The notes under the pieces were generated by a model. The model was given only the letters and a program-made list of their open reading frames with translations, did not search any database and had not been told where the DNA came from. 64,000 nucleotides of DNA. It comes from Microbacterium azadirachtae. Lineage in GTDB: Bacteria > Actinomycetota > Actinomycetes > Actinomycetales > Microbacteriaceae. Positions 8,801 to 18,323 of the stretch are shown here, one piece after another. The position numbers and the translations under genes are program-made. The stretch lies in contig NZ_JYIT01000081.1 of assembly GCF_000956545.1 (NCBI RefSeq), positions 1 to 64,000 on the forward strand, read 5' to 3'. Each line of letters begins with the position of its first letter. Position 1 is the stretch's first letter.

Positions 8801-10201
8801 TCAGCGCTGGTACACGGTGACGGGCGCCGCCGCCGCGTCCGCGGCCCACACCGGATATCCGGCGAGGCGTCCGATGCCCGAGTACGCCACGGCTGCGCGC
8901 ACGGCGGTCGGCGACGTCAGCGTGTAGGTGGTGGAGCCGGTGAGGGCGATCGTCGCCCCGCCGCCGGGCTTCAGCGCGACGCTCTGCGCCTTGCCGCCGG
9001 AGACCGGGGCGATCTGCACCGTCGTCGCCTGATCGGAGGCGTTCTGCAGGTGCAGCTGGGGAGCGGGGCCGTCGGCCACCGCGAACGCCGTCTCCCCGGT
9101 GATGGTCGGCGCGGGCGTCATCCAGGCGAAGTCGGACCCCTTCACGAAGCCGGTCGTCTGCCAGGCCGCCGCGACGACGGGCGCCGTCGCCGACACGTCG
9201 ATGCCGTACAGCCCGGGCTTGAGGGCGGAGAAGTTCACGGATCCGACCTGGCCCGCGGTGAGCTTCACGGTCTTCGGCTCGCCGACCTTGGACCCGTCGG
9301 CGGCGTTGCGCGGCTGCAGCGTGACCGTGGCGTCCGCATCCGGGGACAGCAGACGCACCGCCGTGGAGGCGTTGTCGTCGTCGGAGGAGCCGACCACGGC
9401 GCGCACTCCCAGCAGGGAGAAGTCCTTCAACGGCTGGGCGATCGCGTCCTGCACGTCGACGCCCACCGGGTCGAGGATCCGGATCAGGCTCGACTGCAGC
9501 GCCGCGCGCACGGGGGCGCCGCTGGAGGTCACCTTCACGACCGGGCTGCTCTCCCCCGCCGATCCGGCGACGAGTGGTACCGTCGACTGGGTGCGCGGGG
9601 GGACGACGAGCTCGGACGAGTGCGTGCCGCCCTGCGACCCGTACTCCGTGAAGACCACGTTCGCGGGGACGGCACCGGGGTTGGCGATCAGGAGGATGTC
9701 GCTCGAGCCGGTGGTTCCGGCGCCGCCGACGATCCACGACTCCATGCTGGGCGGACGGCAGGCCGAGGCGGCGAAGCCGGCGAGGTCGTCCGCGGTCACG
9801 GTCAGCGATTGGGCCGCCGCGACGAGTGCGGGCTTGCGACCCTCCGGCGCTGCGCTGAATCCGGGCGCCGCCTGGTCGTCCAGGACCCCGGCCATGCCGA
9901 GCTCGATCGCGTCGAGGGACGCGGATCCCGCCGCGCCGCGCACGACCTGCGGGGTCGCGGCGACGCTCAGTTGCGACGCCTGCGACGCGTCCCGGCCGAG
10001 CGCGAGGAAGGATCCGGCGCAGCTGAGCAGCGTGTCTCCGGCGACCGGCGTGATCGTCGCGTGCTGCGCCGTGTGCTCGACGGTCGGCCAGGCGGCCGGG
10101 ACCGCGATCACCGCGCCTGCGACGCACGCCGCGGACACGATGGCTCCGGCGACCAGGCGGGCGCCCGTGGCGACCACGCGCGTGGAGGTCCTGCTGCTCA
10201 T
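8801..10201 (-). CDS. DUF5719 family secreted/membrane-anchored protein
   Basis: A 466-residue protein with an N-terminal hydrophobic helix (about residues 14-36) that would act as signal or anchor, followed by an extracytoplasmic beta-rich region with many short Thr/Val/Ala strands. It matches the actinobacterial DUF5719 family, whose function is unknown. Its start overlaps the stop of the large upstream glycosyltransferase by 4 nt (ATGA), so the two are translationally coupled and probably work together at the cell surface. Confidence 0.85.
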   Translation of the reverse strand: MSSRTSTRVVATGARLVAGAIVSAACVAGAVIAVPAAWPTVEHTAQHATITPVAGDTLLSCAGSFLALGRDASQASQLSVAATPQVVRGAAGSASLDAIELGMAGVLDDQAAPGFSAAPEGRKPALVAAAQSLTVTADDLAGFAASACRPPSMESWIVGGAGTTGSSDILLIANPGAVPANVVFTEYGSQGGTHSSELVVPPRTQSTVPLVAGSAGESSPVVKVTSSGAPVRAALQSSLIRILDPVGVDVQDAIAQPLKDFSLLGVRAVVGSSDDDNASTAVRLLSPDADATVTLQPRNAADGSKVGEPKTVKLTAGQVGSVNFSALKPGLYGIDVSATAPVVAAAWQTTGFVKGSDFAWMTPAPTITGETAFAVADGPAPQLHLQNASDQATTVQIAPVSGGKAQSVALKPGGGATIALTGSTTYTLTSPTAVRAAVAYSGIGRLAGYPVWAADAAAAPVTVYQR

Positions 10202-13200
10202 TCGTCGGCCTCCTTCGCGGGCGCGGATCCGGTGCGGGGTTCTGACGCATCGTCGACGTTGACCTCGGTCGCCGATTCCGGCGGCGCGACGCCGTCCGTC
10301 TCCTCCGCGTCGAGGAGGGCTTCGGTGCTCGTGGTCGACTCCGCCTCGGGCTCCGGCGCCGCCGTCTCCTGCGCGGACGGCGCGCTCTGCTCATCCGGCG
10401 CCTCACCGGCGGGATCGGCGGACCCGGCGCCGGCGACGGCGGGGATCACGAGCGACTCCGGGGACGTCTTCGGCTTCCGCCGCGGACGCGCCCGCCGCTC
10501 CCGTTCGGGCTTGGCCGGACGCGGTGCGCGCTCGGGAAGCACCCCGACCGCGCGCGGGACCGCCCGGGCGGCGCGACGAGACGACCGCGTCGGGATCGAC
10601 AGGAGGAGGGCGGCGAGCAGCACGATGATCTCGATCGCGACGACGAGCTGTGCCGTCGCGCGCTGCCCGGCCGTCAGTCCCTGACGGGCGGCCGGCGCCG
10701 CCTCCATGCGCCAGAGGACGCCGCGGGGCGTCTCGCCGACGCGCACGAAGCCGGTGCGCTGGTCCAGGGCGGTGCCCGCCTGCAGCCGCAGCGAGCGCGC
10801 CGCGGAGGTCTCCTTGTCCGCGGCGGACTCCACGAGCACGAAGCGCACGCCGAGGGCGCCGAGTGCCTTGGGCGCATCGAACTGCCGCGCGGAGACCAGG
10901 TCGACGGAGAGCTCGGTGAGATCGACGCCCTGCGGGGCGGTCGCCGTGCTCACCATCGTGGCCTGCGCGCCCAGGGTCGCACTCGCGCCCCAGACGACGG
11001 TGGTGCCGAGCGCGCCGCTCGGCTGAGCGGTCAGCACGAGGGTGCCGAGTTCGCGGTCCCCCCGCGCCTGCGCGCTGACGTAGGCCGGAAGCGTGGTCAG
11101 CTCTCCGCGGTGGATCGTCGCCTCACCCGTGACCAGGGAGACGCCGGTCGGCACGGCGCACACCACGACTCCCGCGGCGGCGACCAGGGCCGCCAGCCCT
11201 CGCCACGTCGGGCGCGTGATGGCGCAGTCGAGTGTGACCAGTGCACCGCCGAGCACGCCGATCCAGGCGAGGCTCAGCGCGGATCCCGGCCAGATCGGCA
11301 CGGCCTGGGACTGCGTGAACGCGACCGCGATGCCCACGACCGCGAACGCCGTCGCAAGACCCGTGGCGGCGACGAGCAGGGATCCGATCCCGACGCTCCA
11401 GCGCCGCGTGATCGTCGAGACGACGGCCAGCACGCCGAGGGGCGCGGCGAGCCAGAGCACCCAGGGCGCGCCGTGCGCGTGCAGCAGGGCGGGCCAGCCC
11501 GCCTGGTCCATCGTCGGCAGCCCGCCGAGCAGCGCAAGGCGCCCTGCCGCATCCGCCGTCGCCTGGGGTGCCGCGAGGATCGCGCCGGGGTCGGACAGGA
11601 GCGCCCAGAGCGTTCCGCGCGCCGCCTGCCAGATCGCGAGCGGAGCGAAGACGACCACGGACGGCACGAGCACCCAGACCATGCGCACCGCGCCGCGCAC
11701 CCGACGCAGCACCAGCAGCCACACGATCGCGATCAGCCACAGCAGCACGAACGCCGGAGCCAGCGAGGGGGCGCAGGCGAGGCTCGCCGCCGTCAGCAGC
11801 GACGCAGCTCCGGCGGCTCCCCAGGAGCGCTGCGCGACGAGCACGGTGTGGAAGACCCACGGCAGCAGCAGGTGCAGCAGGACGGCGGCGGGGCGGCCGT
11901 CTGCGAGGGCGATGAGGAAGGTCGGCGCCAGCGCCCACACCGTCCCCGCGAGGATGCGCAGGCCGGGGCGATCCGTGATCCGCGTGGCCGCGAACCAGCC
12001 GCCGAGCATCGCGAGCGGGAGCGCCGCGACCCAGAGCAGCACGAGGGAGAACGACGGCGCGCCCGGCCACAGCGACCCGAGAACGGCCAGCACCCCGGAG
12101 AACGGATCGGCCGGGCCGACCACCCCCACTCCGAAGCCGCGCTGCCCGTAGGCGGCATCGCGCCACAGCGCTGCGACGGTCTCGCGCATGGGCAGCAGCG
12201 CTCCCCCGCCGAGGGCGGGCCACGCCAGCAGCGAGGCGAAGAGCGCGACGCCGGCCACCAGCGCCGCCAGCACCGCCCATGCACCGCCGCCGGAGAAGAA
12301 GCCGAGCTCCTCGTGCACACCGGCCTCGGTGCCGTGTCCGTCGTCGAGGTGCTGGCGCAGCTGCGCGCGCGTCATGCGGAGCGGCGCGATGCTCGCCCAG
12401 GACGCGCTCCGGTCGGCCTTGATCGCCCGCCGCGACCGGGCCACGGCGGATCCGGAGACCATCGCGACGCCGGCCGCGCCCCACTCCGGCAGCACCGCTG
12501 CCGGGCGCTTGCCGGTGAGGTGCGTGATCGAACGCCACAGCGCCAGCGGGAGCAGGGACAGCCAGTGCAGCGGGACCGCTGCCGCGGGCGCGTAGCTGAG
12601 GCGCCGGTGCAGCTGCGCGCGCCGCCGGGCGTACGCGTCGGCGGCCGTGCCTTCGCCGGTCGTGTCGTCGACGGCGATCCGCGCACCGGGGGCGAGCACG
12701 ATGCGCGCGCCGGCGAGGCGCGCCCTGACACCGAGATCGAGTCCTTCGTCGCGTCCGCCCAGGCCCGGATCCGGGCGCAGTCCGCGGCCGGCGCGGATGA
12801 GGAGTCCGCGCACGTCGGCGCCCAGCGTGTCGTCCTGACCGTCGAGCTGGCCCTGGTCGAGCTCGCCGCGCGCCGGGTCGACGGCACGGCCGAGCCGCGT
12901 CATGCTCTGGCCGAACGAGGCGATGCGGTGCTCGTCGACATCGCTGAGCAGCTTCGGCGCGGCGATCGCCGCGGCCGGAGACCGCTCGAGCGCGCCGGCG
13001 AGCTGCTCGAGCGCTGAGGGTGCGGGCGCGCAGTCGTCTGTGAGGATCCACAGATCCGCGTCCTTCGCGACCCGGGGAAGGGCCAGGGCGACGGCGGAGG
13101 CGAGGGTCGTGGAGGCCTTCGTCTCGATGACGGCCTCTGCCGACTGCGCGACGCGCACACTGCTGCGCATGGCGGAGGAGGGCCCGCAGGCGACGATCGT

Positions 13201-13314
13201 CAGCGCGTCGGGCCGACGGGTCTGCGCGGCGAGCGCATCGAGGGCGCGCAGCAGGCGCGCGAGAGAGGTCGACCCCGAACGGGCGACGAGGACGGCGTGT
13301 ACTCGGGCAGACAT
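10198..13314 (-). CDS. Large membrane glycosyltransferase family 2 protein
   Basis: A 1038-residue protein. Residues 1-250 form a GT2 domain with the metal-binding ILTDDCAPAP motif. About a dozen membrane helices follow (roughly 330-880), then an extracytoplasmic segment, a last helix, a basic stretch and an acidic, Ser/Ala/Glu-rich tail (about 950-1038). This architecture is typical of the actinobacterial cell-wall GT2 proteins encoded with DUF5719 and WhiB2. The glycan made is unknown. The ATG at 13314 is preceded by TAGGCT ending 9 nt upstream. It is coupled downstream to DUF5719. Confidence 0.88.
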   Translation of the reverse strand: MSARVHAVLVARSGSTSLARLLRALDALAAQTRRPDALTIVACGPSSAMRSSVRVAQSAEAVIETKASTTLASAVALALPRVAKDADLWILTDDCAPAPSALEQLAGALERSPAAAIAAPKLLSDVDEHRIASFGQSMTRLGRAVDPARGELDQGQLDGQDDTLGADVRGLLIRAGRGLRPDPGLGGRDEGLDLGVRARLAGARIVLAPGARIAVDDTTGEGTAADAYARRRAQLHRRLSYAPAAAVPLHWLSLLPLALWRSITHLTGKRPAAVLPEWGAAGVAMVSGSAVARSRRAIKADRSASWASIAPLRMTRAQLRQHLDDGHGTEAGVHEELGFFSGGGAWAVLAALVAGVALFASLLAWPALGGGALLPMRETVAALWRDAAYGQRGFGVGVVGPADPFSGVLAVLGSLWPGAPSFSLVLLWVAALPLAMLGGWFAATRITDRPGLRILAGTVWALAPTFLIALADGRPAAVLLHLLLPWVFHTVLVAQRSWGAAGAASLLTAASLACAPSLAPAFVLLWLIAIVWLLVLRRVRGAVRMVWVLVPSVVVFAPLAIWQAARGTLWALLSDPGAILAAPQATADAAGRLALLGGLPTMDQAGWPALLHAHGAPWVLWLAAPLGVLAVVSTITRRWSVGIGSLLVAATGLATAFAVVGIAVAFTQSQAVPIWPGSALSLAWIGVLGGALVTLDCAITRPTWRGLAALVAAAGVVVCAVPTGVSLVTGEATIHRGELTTLPAYVSAQARGDRELGTLVLTAQPSGALGTTVVWGASATLGAQATMVSTATAPQGVDLTELSVDLVSARQFDAPKALGALGVRFVLVESAADKETSAARSLRLQAGTALDQRTGFVRVGETPRGVLWRMEAAPAARQGLTAGQRATAQLVVAIEIIVLLAALLLSIPTRSSRRAARAVPRAVGVLPERAPRPAKPERERRARPRRKPKTSPESLVIPAVAGAGSADPAGEAPDEQSAPSAQETAAPEPEAESTTSTEALLDAEETDGVAPPESATEVNVDDASEPRTGSAPAKEADE

Positions 13315-13419
13315 GACGGGGTCAGCCTAAGCGGGCGAACCGGACGAGCAGGCTTCCGGCTGGGCGCGTCACCGTTTTCCCGGCGGACGCATCATTCGCG
13401 CGAGTCGGGCGCGCCCGCC

Positions 13420-13737
13420 TCAGACGGCGCGGCGCTTGAGCTTGCGGCGCTCGCGCTCGGAGAGCCCGCCCCAGATGCCGAAGCGCTCGTCGTTGTTCAG
13501 CGCGTACTCGAGGCATTCGCCCCGCACGTCGCACGAGGTGCAGATCCGCTTGGCGTCGCGGGTGGATCCGCCCTTCTCCGGGAAGAAGGCCTCGGGATCG
13601 GTCTGGGCGCAGAGCGCCTCGCTCTGCCAGGCGAGAGCGTTGTCATCGCCCTCGGTCGGACGGCGAACGCCCGGGACCCCCAACTGGACCGGATCGACGA
13701 ACCAGTCGTCGGGAACGTCGGAACGGTATGCCGTCAT
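13420..13737 (-). CDS. whiB: WhiB-family iron-sulfur transcriptional regulator (WhiB2/WhmD-like)
   Basis: A 105-residue WhiB protein with the four cluster-binding cysteines (C43, C66, C69, C75; spacing C-x22-C-x2-C-x5-C) and the GIWGG turn at residues 87-91 followed by a basic C-terminus. WhiB2/WhmD-type proteins control septation and cell division genes. ATG at 13737 has GGGAGAGGG just upstream; a longer frame to 13821 adds 28 unlikely residues. The upstream 100 bp holds an AT-rich island around 13785-13800 that is the likely promoter. Its neighbours match the whiB2 region of other actinobacteria. Confidence 0.93.
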   Translation of the reverse strand: MTAYRSDVPDDWFVDPVQLGVPGVRRPTEGDDNALAWQSEALCAQTDPEAFFPEKGGSTRDAKRICTSCDVRGECLEYALNNDERFGIWGGLSERERRKLKRRAV

Positions 13738-13934
13738 GTCGCCCTCTCCCTCGTTTCCCCCCGGGTGCCCCGCGGGCCGCGTTGCATAACTAATTACACC
13801 CGTGTCATTCCCGTGGGTCAAGTCGCGGATCGTAAACCCTCAAGCATCCGTTGAACGTTCTTCGACGCGTTCGGCGTGTCGCGTCGGCGTGTCGGAGACC
13901 TGCCCGCGCTCCCGGCGCGCCGAGAGGCGCGCGG

Positions 13935-13940
13935 TACTCT
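13935..13940 (+). promoter_or_regulatory. -10 hexamer of the polysaccharide operon start
   Basis: TACTCT ends 8 nt before the ATG at 13949, which lacks an obvious Shine-Dalgarno. It would drive the two O-antigen ligase genes. Confidence 0.5.
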
Positions 13941-13948
13941 GAACCACG

Positions 13949-15355
13949 ATGGCGCAGCACTCCCGACTCTCCACGGCACCCCCGCCGAGCGCACCGGCGC
14001 GCGAATCCACCGGGCATCTGCTCCTGCGCGCGCACATCGTGCTGCTGCTGTTCGGCGTGTTCGCGCACACCGCCGTCTTCAACCTGCTCGGCGTCGACGG
14101 CGCCGCCGTCGTGCTGGGCGTGCTGCTGCTGGGCACGCTCGGACTCGCCGTCCCGCGGATCGCGCTGGCCCGCCCCGCACGATTCCCCTGGCGTCGGCTG
14201 CCGTGGGCGGCTCTCGGCTACCTGGCCGTCGCTCTGGTGTCGGTGCTGTGGTCGAGGTGGCCGTCGGCGACGCTGCTCACCTGGACGCTGCAGGCATCCA
14301 TCACCGTGGTGGCGCTCTTCATCGCGTTCACCCTCAGCTGGCACGAGATCGCGCGCGCTCTGTCCAGCGCGCTGAAGTGGGTCCTCGGCCTGTCGCTCGT
14401 CCTCGAGCTGTGGGTCGCGCTCGTGCTCCGACGCCCTCTGCTGCCGTTCTTCTCCGATCTGCCCGCCGGGAAGCCGGATCCGCACTGGTACTGGGTGCGC
14501 GGCGATCTCTTCGACGGCGGACGCCTGCAGGGCATCGTCGGGAACTCGAACACCCTGGGCATCCTCTGCGCGATCGCCCTCGTCGTGTTCGCGCTACTGT
14601 ACGCGCAGGGGGCCAGGCGCCGGCCGGCGCTGCTGATCTGGATCGCGCTGGCGGCGTTCTTCTTCCTCCGTGCCGGATCCGCGACCGCGTACGCCTCGCT
14701 GGCGATCGGCGCGCTGGTGCTCGGCGCGGCACTGCTCTTCCGGCGCGCCCGCAGGCCCGCCCAGCGCACGCGCCTGTACGCGGTGTTCGCCGCGGTCGCG
14801 GTCGTCGGGGCCGCGGGGATCTGGTTCGCCCGCAACACGGTCTTCGGGGCGCTCGGCAAGTCCTCGGATCTGACCGGACGCGTCGAGATCTGGCGCAAGG
14901 TGTGGGAGCGTGCCGTGCAGCACCCCGTCTTCGGCAACGGCTTCTCCTCCCCCTGGGTGCCGTGGGACCCGGCGTTCCACGGCTGGATCATCGACCACCG
15001 GATCACCGTCTTCATGGCGCACAACATGTGGCTGGACGTGTTCCTGCAGCTCGGCGCGATCGGCGTCGTGCTGATCGCGATCGTCTTCCTCGCGTTCGCC
15101 TGGCGGGCGTGGTTCTTCGCGGTCGACCGTCCGCGCTGGGATCTGGTGGACGACCGCCCGTACGCCGCGCTCTCGCTGCTGCCGACGGTGCTCGTCGCGA
15201 TGCTCCTGGTGCTCGGCCTCGCCGAGTCGACCCCGATCATGCTCTGGGGCTGGCTGCTCGTGATCCTGCTGTCGTTCAAGATGAAGATCTCCCCGTTCGT
15301 GGGATCAGGACCCGGCGAGGGCGCACCGCCGCAGTCGCGCCGCCGAACGGCATGA
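13949..15355 (+). CDS. O-antigen ligase/polymerase-like membrane protein (first of two)
   Basis: A 468-residue multi-pass membrane protein of about 10-12 helices. A large extracytoplasmic loop in the second half contains the Wzy_C/WaaL pattern: GRVEIWRKVWERAVQHP, FGNGFSSPW and a later MAHNMWLDVFLQLG with the key His. Such proteins polymerise or transfer lipid-linked glycans outside the membrane. In a Gram-positive with no lipid A core it would act as a glycan polymerase or ligate to another acceptor. Its stop overlaps the next ligase start by 4 nt (ATGA). Confidence 0.88.
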   Translation: MAQHSRLSTAPPPSAPARESTGHLLLRAHIVLLLFGVFAHTAVFNLLGVDGAAVVLGVLLLGTLGLAVPRIALARPARFPWRRLPWAALGYLAVALVSVLWSRWPSATLLTWTLQASITVVALFIAFTLSWHEIARALSSALKWVLGLSLVLELWVALVLRRPLLPFFSDLPAGKPDPHWYWVRGDLFDGGRLQGIVGNSNTLGILCAIALVVFALLYAQGARRRPALLIWIALAAFFFLRAGSATAYASLAIGALVLGAALLFRRARRPAQRTRLYAVFAAVAVVGAAGIWFARNTVFGALGKSSDLTGRVEIWRKVWERAVQHPVFGNGFSSPWVPWDPAFHGWIIDHRITVFMAHNMWLDVFLQLGAIGVVLIAIVFLAFAWRAWFFAVDRPRWDLVDDRPYAALSLLPTVLVAMLLVLGLAESTPIMLWGWLLVILLSFKMKISPFVGSGPGEGAPPQSRRRTA

Positions 15356-16647
15356 CCACTCCGCGGCGGCGCCTGGCGAGGACCCTGTCCTCGGTCGAGA
15401 TGGCCCGCGCGTACACGACCTGTGCGCTGCTGTCCGTCTTCGGCTCGTACGCGATCGGCGCGTTCACGTCCGCCGCCACCCGCAACACGATCATCGCGGC
15501 CCTCAGCGTAATCGGCATCGGGATCCTGTGGGTGCGCCGCGACGAGCTCAGCCCCCTGCGCGTCGCTCCGTCGACGCTGCTCGCCTTCCTCGCCTGGACG
15601 CTCGCCAGCACCGTCTGGTCCACCGCCTCGACGGCGACGCTGAAGTCCTGGGCCGCACTCGCGGGCTACGCCGTCATCGCCATCGTCGTCGGCCACATCC
15701 GGGACACGCTGCAGACGGTGCGGGCACTGGGCGACGCGCTGCGGATCCTGCTCGCCGCCTCCCTCATCGCCGAGATCATGAGCGGCATCCTCCTGGACAT
15801 GCCTTTCCCCTTCCTCGGCATCCAGGGACGGCTGGCGACCGGCGGGCCGATCCAGGGCCTCTTCGGCACCCGCAACATGCTCGGGCTCATCGCCGTCATC
15901 GCGATCATCACCTTCGTGGTGGAGTGGCGTTCGCAGTCGCTCTCCGCGGCCGTCGCGATCCCCTCGGTCGTCGTCGCCGGGACCCTCGCGCTGTTCTCGG
16001 CGTCGCCGACGGTGCTCGTGCTCGCCGCCGTCGTGGGGGTCGCGAGCGTCGCGCTGGTGATGGTGCGCCAGGCTCCCCCGGCGAGGCGCGGACCGCTGCA
16101 GTGGACCATCGGCGCCGTGGTGCTCGCCGCGCTCATCGCCGCCGCCGTGTTCCACCAGCGGATCATCGCGGTGCTGGATGCGGGAAGCGACTTCAACACG
16201 CGGGTCGACCTGTGGACGACCCTGCTCGGATACGTGCAGCAGCGGCCCGCGCAGGGATGGGGCTGGTTCGGACTCTGGAACGACGATCTGTACCCGTTCA
16301 ACAGCATCAACTACTTCACCAACGACCACCACGGCAGCGCACTGAACGCGTTCTTCGACACTCTGCTGCAGGTCGGCGGCGGCGGCCTGCTGCTGTTCTG
16401 CCTGCTCGGCGGCGTCGCGCTCGTGAGGTCCTGGCTGGTGGCGAGCGTGCGTCGTTCGGTCGTCTACGCCTGGGCTCCGCTGGTGCTCGTGACGCTCGCC
16501 GTGGACTCGGTGTTCGAGAGCTTCACCCTCGTCGGCGCGGGCTGGTTCCTGCTCGTGCTGTGCGCGCTGCGGGCCGGGCAGTCGCGCAGCTGGCGGGAGA
16601 ACATCGACGCCGTGCAGACCAGCTCCACTCCGCTGCCGGATCGCTGA
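15352..16647 (+). CDS. O-antigen ligase/polymerase-like membrane protein (second of two)
   Basis: A 431-residue multi-pass membrane protein with the same family layout as its neighbour: a TRNMLGLI helix, then a large outer loop with FNTRVDLWTTLLGYVQQRP, GWGWFGLW and NDHHGSALNAFFDTLLQ holding the conserved His. The two proteins share architecture rather than close sequence, so they are probably not a recent duplication. ATG at 15352 overlaps the upstream stop (ATGA), so expression is coupled. It is likely to act on a second substrate or a different step of the same glycan. Confidence 0.88.
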   Translation: MTTPRRRLARTLSSVEMARAYTTCALLSVFGSYAIGAFTSAATRNTIIAALSVIGIGILWVRRDELSPLRVAPSTLLAFLAWTLASTVWSTASTATLKSWAALAGYAVIAIVVGHIRDTLQTVRALGDALRILLAASLIAEIMSGILLDMPFPFLGIQGRLATGGPIQGLFGTRNMLGLIAVIAIITFVVEWRSQSLSAAVAIPSVVVAGTLALFSASPTVLVLAAVVGVASVALVMVRQAPPARRGPLQWTIGAVVLAALIAAAVFHQRIIAVLDAGSDFNTRVDLWTTLLGYVQQRPAQGWGWFGLWNDDLYPFNSINYFTNDHHGSALNAFFDTLLQVGGGGLLLFCLLGGVALVRSWLVASVRRSVVYAWAPLVLVTLAVDSVFESFTLVGAGWFLLVLCALRAGQSRSWRENIDAVQTSSTPLPDR

Positions 16648-16695
16648 GGCTCCGCGGCGCGCGCACGCGCGCAGGGACGTGGGAGGTTCGGCGGG

Positions 16696-16701
16696 TAGGC
16701 T
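16696..16701 (+). promoter_or_regulatory. -10 hexamer before the GlfT1-type gene
   Basis: TAGGCT, with an expected transcription start near 16708. That leaves a leader of about 30 nt containing the GGAG used by the GTG at 16737. Confidence 0.5.
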
Positions 16702-16736
16702 GGAAGGGCCCCCTCACCCTCTCTGGAGCGACATCC

Positions 16737-17711
16737 GTGACCCCTGACCGCCAGAACGGCGCCGCCGGCTTCGACCCGGCCACCGCGACGATCGTCATCG
16801 TCACCTTCAACCGCTCCCACCTGCTGCAGGGACTGCTCGAGAGCATCGAGCGGATGGACCCGAAGCCGGGACGGGTCGTGATCATCGACAACGCCTCGTC
16901 CGACGACACCACCGACGTGGTCGACTCGTACCGCTCCCGCGTCGGCACGGAGATCGTGTACCGGCGGCTCGAGACCAACACGGGCGGATCCGGCGGCTTC
17001 AGCGAGGGCATGCGCACCGCGTACGAGCTCGGATCCGAATGGATCTGGATGATGGACGACGACGTCGAGGTGCTCCCCGACGGCCTCGCGAGGATGGGCG
17101 CCTGGGCGCCGCGCTTCAAGAGCATCCAGGGCCGGCGCTACGACTACGACGGCAGCGCGTTCTACTGGCAGTACCGGATCGCGGAGCGCATGGGCATCCC
17201 GATCCCGTTCGCGCCCGCAGGCTTCGACGCCACGGGCTTCAAGCCGATGAACAGCGGCTGCTTCGAGGGGATGTTCATCCACCGCTCGATCGTCAAGGAG
17301 ATCGGCCTGCCCGATCCGCGCTTCTTCATCTATTGGGACGACCAGATGTACGGCTGGCTCGCGTCGCGCAAGACCCAGGCCGTGATCGTGGACGAGTTCG
17401 TGCTGCGCCGCACCCGCGAGATCAAGCAGTGGGACATGGGGATCCGGCACATGAACGCGTCCAGCAACGCATACCGGTACTACATCATGCGCAACCGCGC
17501 CTACCTGAAGCAGTACTACCGCCAGCACGGCGTCTACAGCCCCGTGCTGTTCGGCCTCGGCACCACGATGACCTTCGCCAAGGAGCTGATCCGTCTCGTG
17601 TTCGTCGAGCGCACGGTGCGAGGAACGAGCAATCTGTTCCGCGGGCTGCGCGACGGCGGGAAGATCGGCCGCGACCGCAGCTGGCGCCCCATGCCGGCCC
17701 TGGAGGACTGA
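16737..17711 (+). CDS. GT2 glycosyltransferase, galactofuranosyltransferase GlfT1 type
   Basis: A 324-residue cytoplasmic GT2 enzyme. It has the pattern shared by GlfT1/GlfT2-type enzymes: VIVTFNR near the N-terminus, NTGGSGGFSEGM, WIWMMDDDVEV (the metal-binding DDD) and later NSGCFEGMFIHR and FFIYWDDQMYG with the second acidic pair. In mycobacteria GlfT1 adds the first galactofuranose residues of the galactan and is encoded with the galactan Wzm/Wzt exporter; here a Wzm/Wzt pair lies next door. GTG at 16737 follows GGAG by 9-10 nt. Acceptor and donor are inferred from family and from glf nearby. Confidence 0.82.
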   Translation: MTPDRQNGAAGFDPATATIVIVTFNRSHLLQGLLESIERMDPKPGRVVIIDNASSDDTTDVVDSYRSRVGTEIVYRRLETNTGGSGGFSEGMRTAYELGSEWIWMMDDDVEVLPDGLARMGAWAPRFKSIQGRRYDYDGSAFYWQYRIAERMGIPIPFAPAGFDATGFKPMNSGCFEGMFIHRSIVKEIGLPDPRFFIYWDDQMYGWLASRKTQAVIVDEFVLRRTREIKQWDMGIRHMNASSNAYRYYIMRNRAYLKQYYRQHGVYSPVLFGLGTTMTFAKELIRLVFVERTVRGTSNLFRGLRDGGKIGRDRSWRPMPALED

Positions 17712-18307
17712 TGAGCGAGCAGAAGCCGGAAGCCGTCTGGATCTTCCCGGACGAGAAGCCGAAGCGCGGAGGACGGATCGCGCTCATCATCGCACTCGTG
17801 GTGGCGGTGCTGATCGCCGCCGGCGTGGTGGCGCTGTTCCTGATCCCGCGCGGCGACGGCGCGGCACCGACCCCGAGCCCTTCGGTGTCGAAGTCCGCGA
17901 CGCCGTCCCCGACGGTCTCCCCCACGCACGCACCCACCTCCGCTCCGACCGATCTGCCGACCGCTCCGGTCACCTCGCCTCCTCCGGTGCCTGACCCGTC
18001 CCTCGACCAGTTCCGCGCCCTGGTGCAGCCTCGGCTCGATGACGCCGCCACCGGCCTCGGCATCGCCCAGGGCCAGAGCGGGGATGCGGCGACGCAGACC
18101 GTCGACTCCTTGCAGATCGACGCCCAGAACCTGGCCGGGCAGCCCGCACCGTCCTCGATCGCCGGTGCGTGGAGCCAGGACGTGAACGTCTACTCAGCCA
18201 AGCTTCAGGCGCTGAAGAACGCGTTCGCCAGCGGCGCGGATGCCTCCGCAGCGCTCGCCGACGCCCGCGCGGCGCTCGGACAGCTGCGCGGACTCGTCGG
18301 ACTCTGA
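17711..18307 (+). CDS. Single-pass membrane protein of unknown function, coupled to the GlfT1-type gene
   Basis: A 198-residue protein I cannot assign to a family. Residues 1-20 are hydrophilic and cytoplasmic, 22-45 form one membrane helix, 50-98 are a Pro/Ser/Thr-rich linker typical of wall-spanning segments, and 100-198 are an Ala-rich helical domain outside the membrane. Its ATG overlaps the stop of the GlfT1-type gene by one base (TGATG), so it is translated together with it. A role in assembly or anchoring of the exported glycan is plausible but unproven. Confidence 0.85.
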   Translation: MSEQKPEAVWIFPDEKPKRGGRIALIIALVVAVLIAAGVVALFLIPRGDGAAPTPSPSVSKSATPSPTVSPTHAPTSAPTDLPTAPVTSPPPVPDPSLDQFRALVQPRLDDAATGLGIAQGQSGDAATQTVDSLQIDAQNLAGQPAPSSIAGAWSQDVNVYSAKLQALKNAFASGADASAALADARAALGQLRGLVGL

Positions 18308-18323
18308 GTCCGCAGGCGGTCCC

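Noticed and set aside
11110..13017. Long plus-strand frame opposite the large GT2 gene
   Set aside because: Translation is repetitive Arg/Gln/Asp-rich with no domain; the minus-strand gene has clear GT2 and membrane features.
13785..13800. Exact -10 hexamer for whiB in the AT-rich island
   Set aside because: Several overlapping near-matches but no clean TANNNT; only the region is mentioned.
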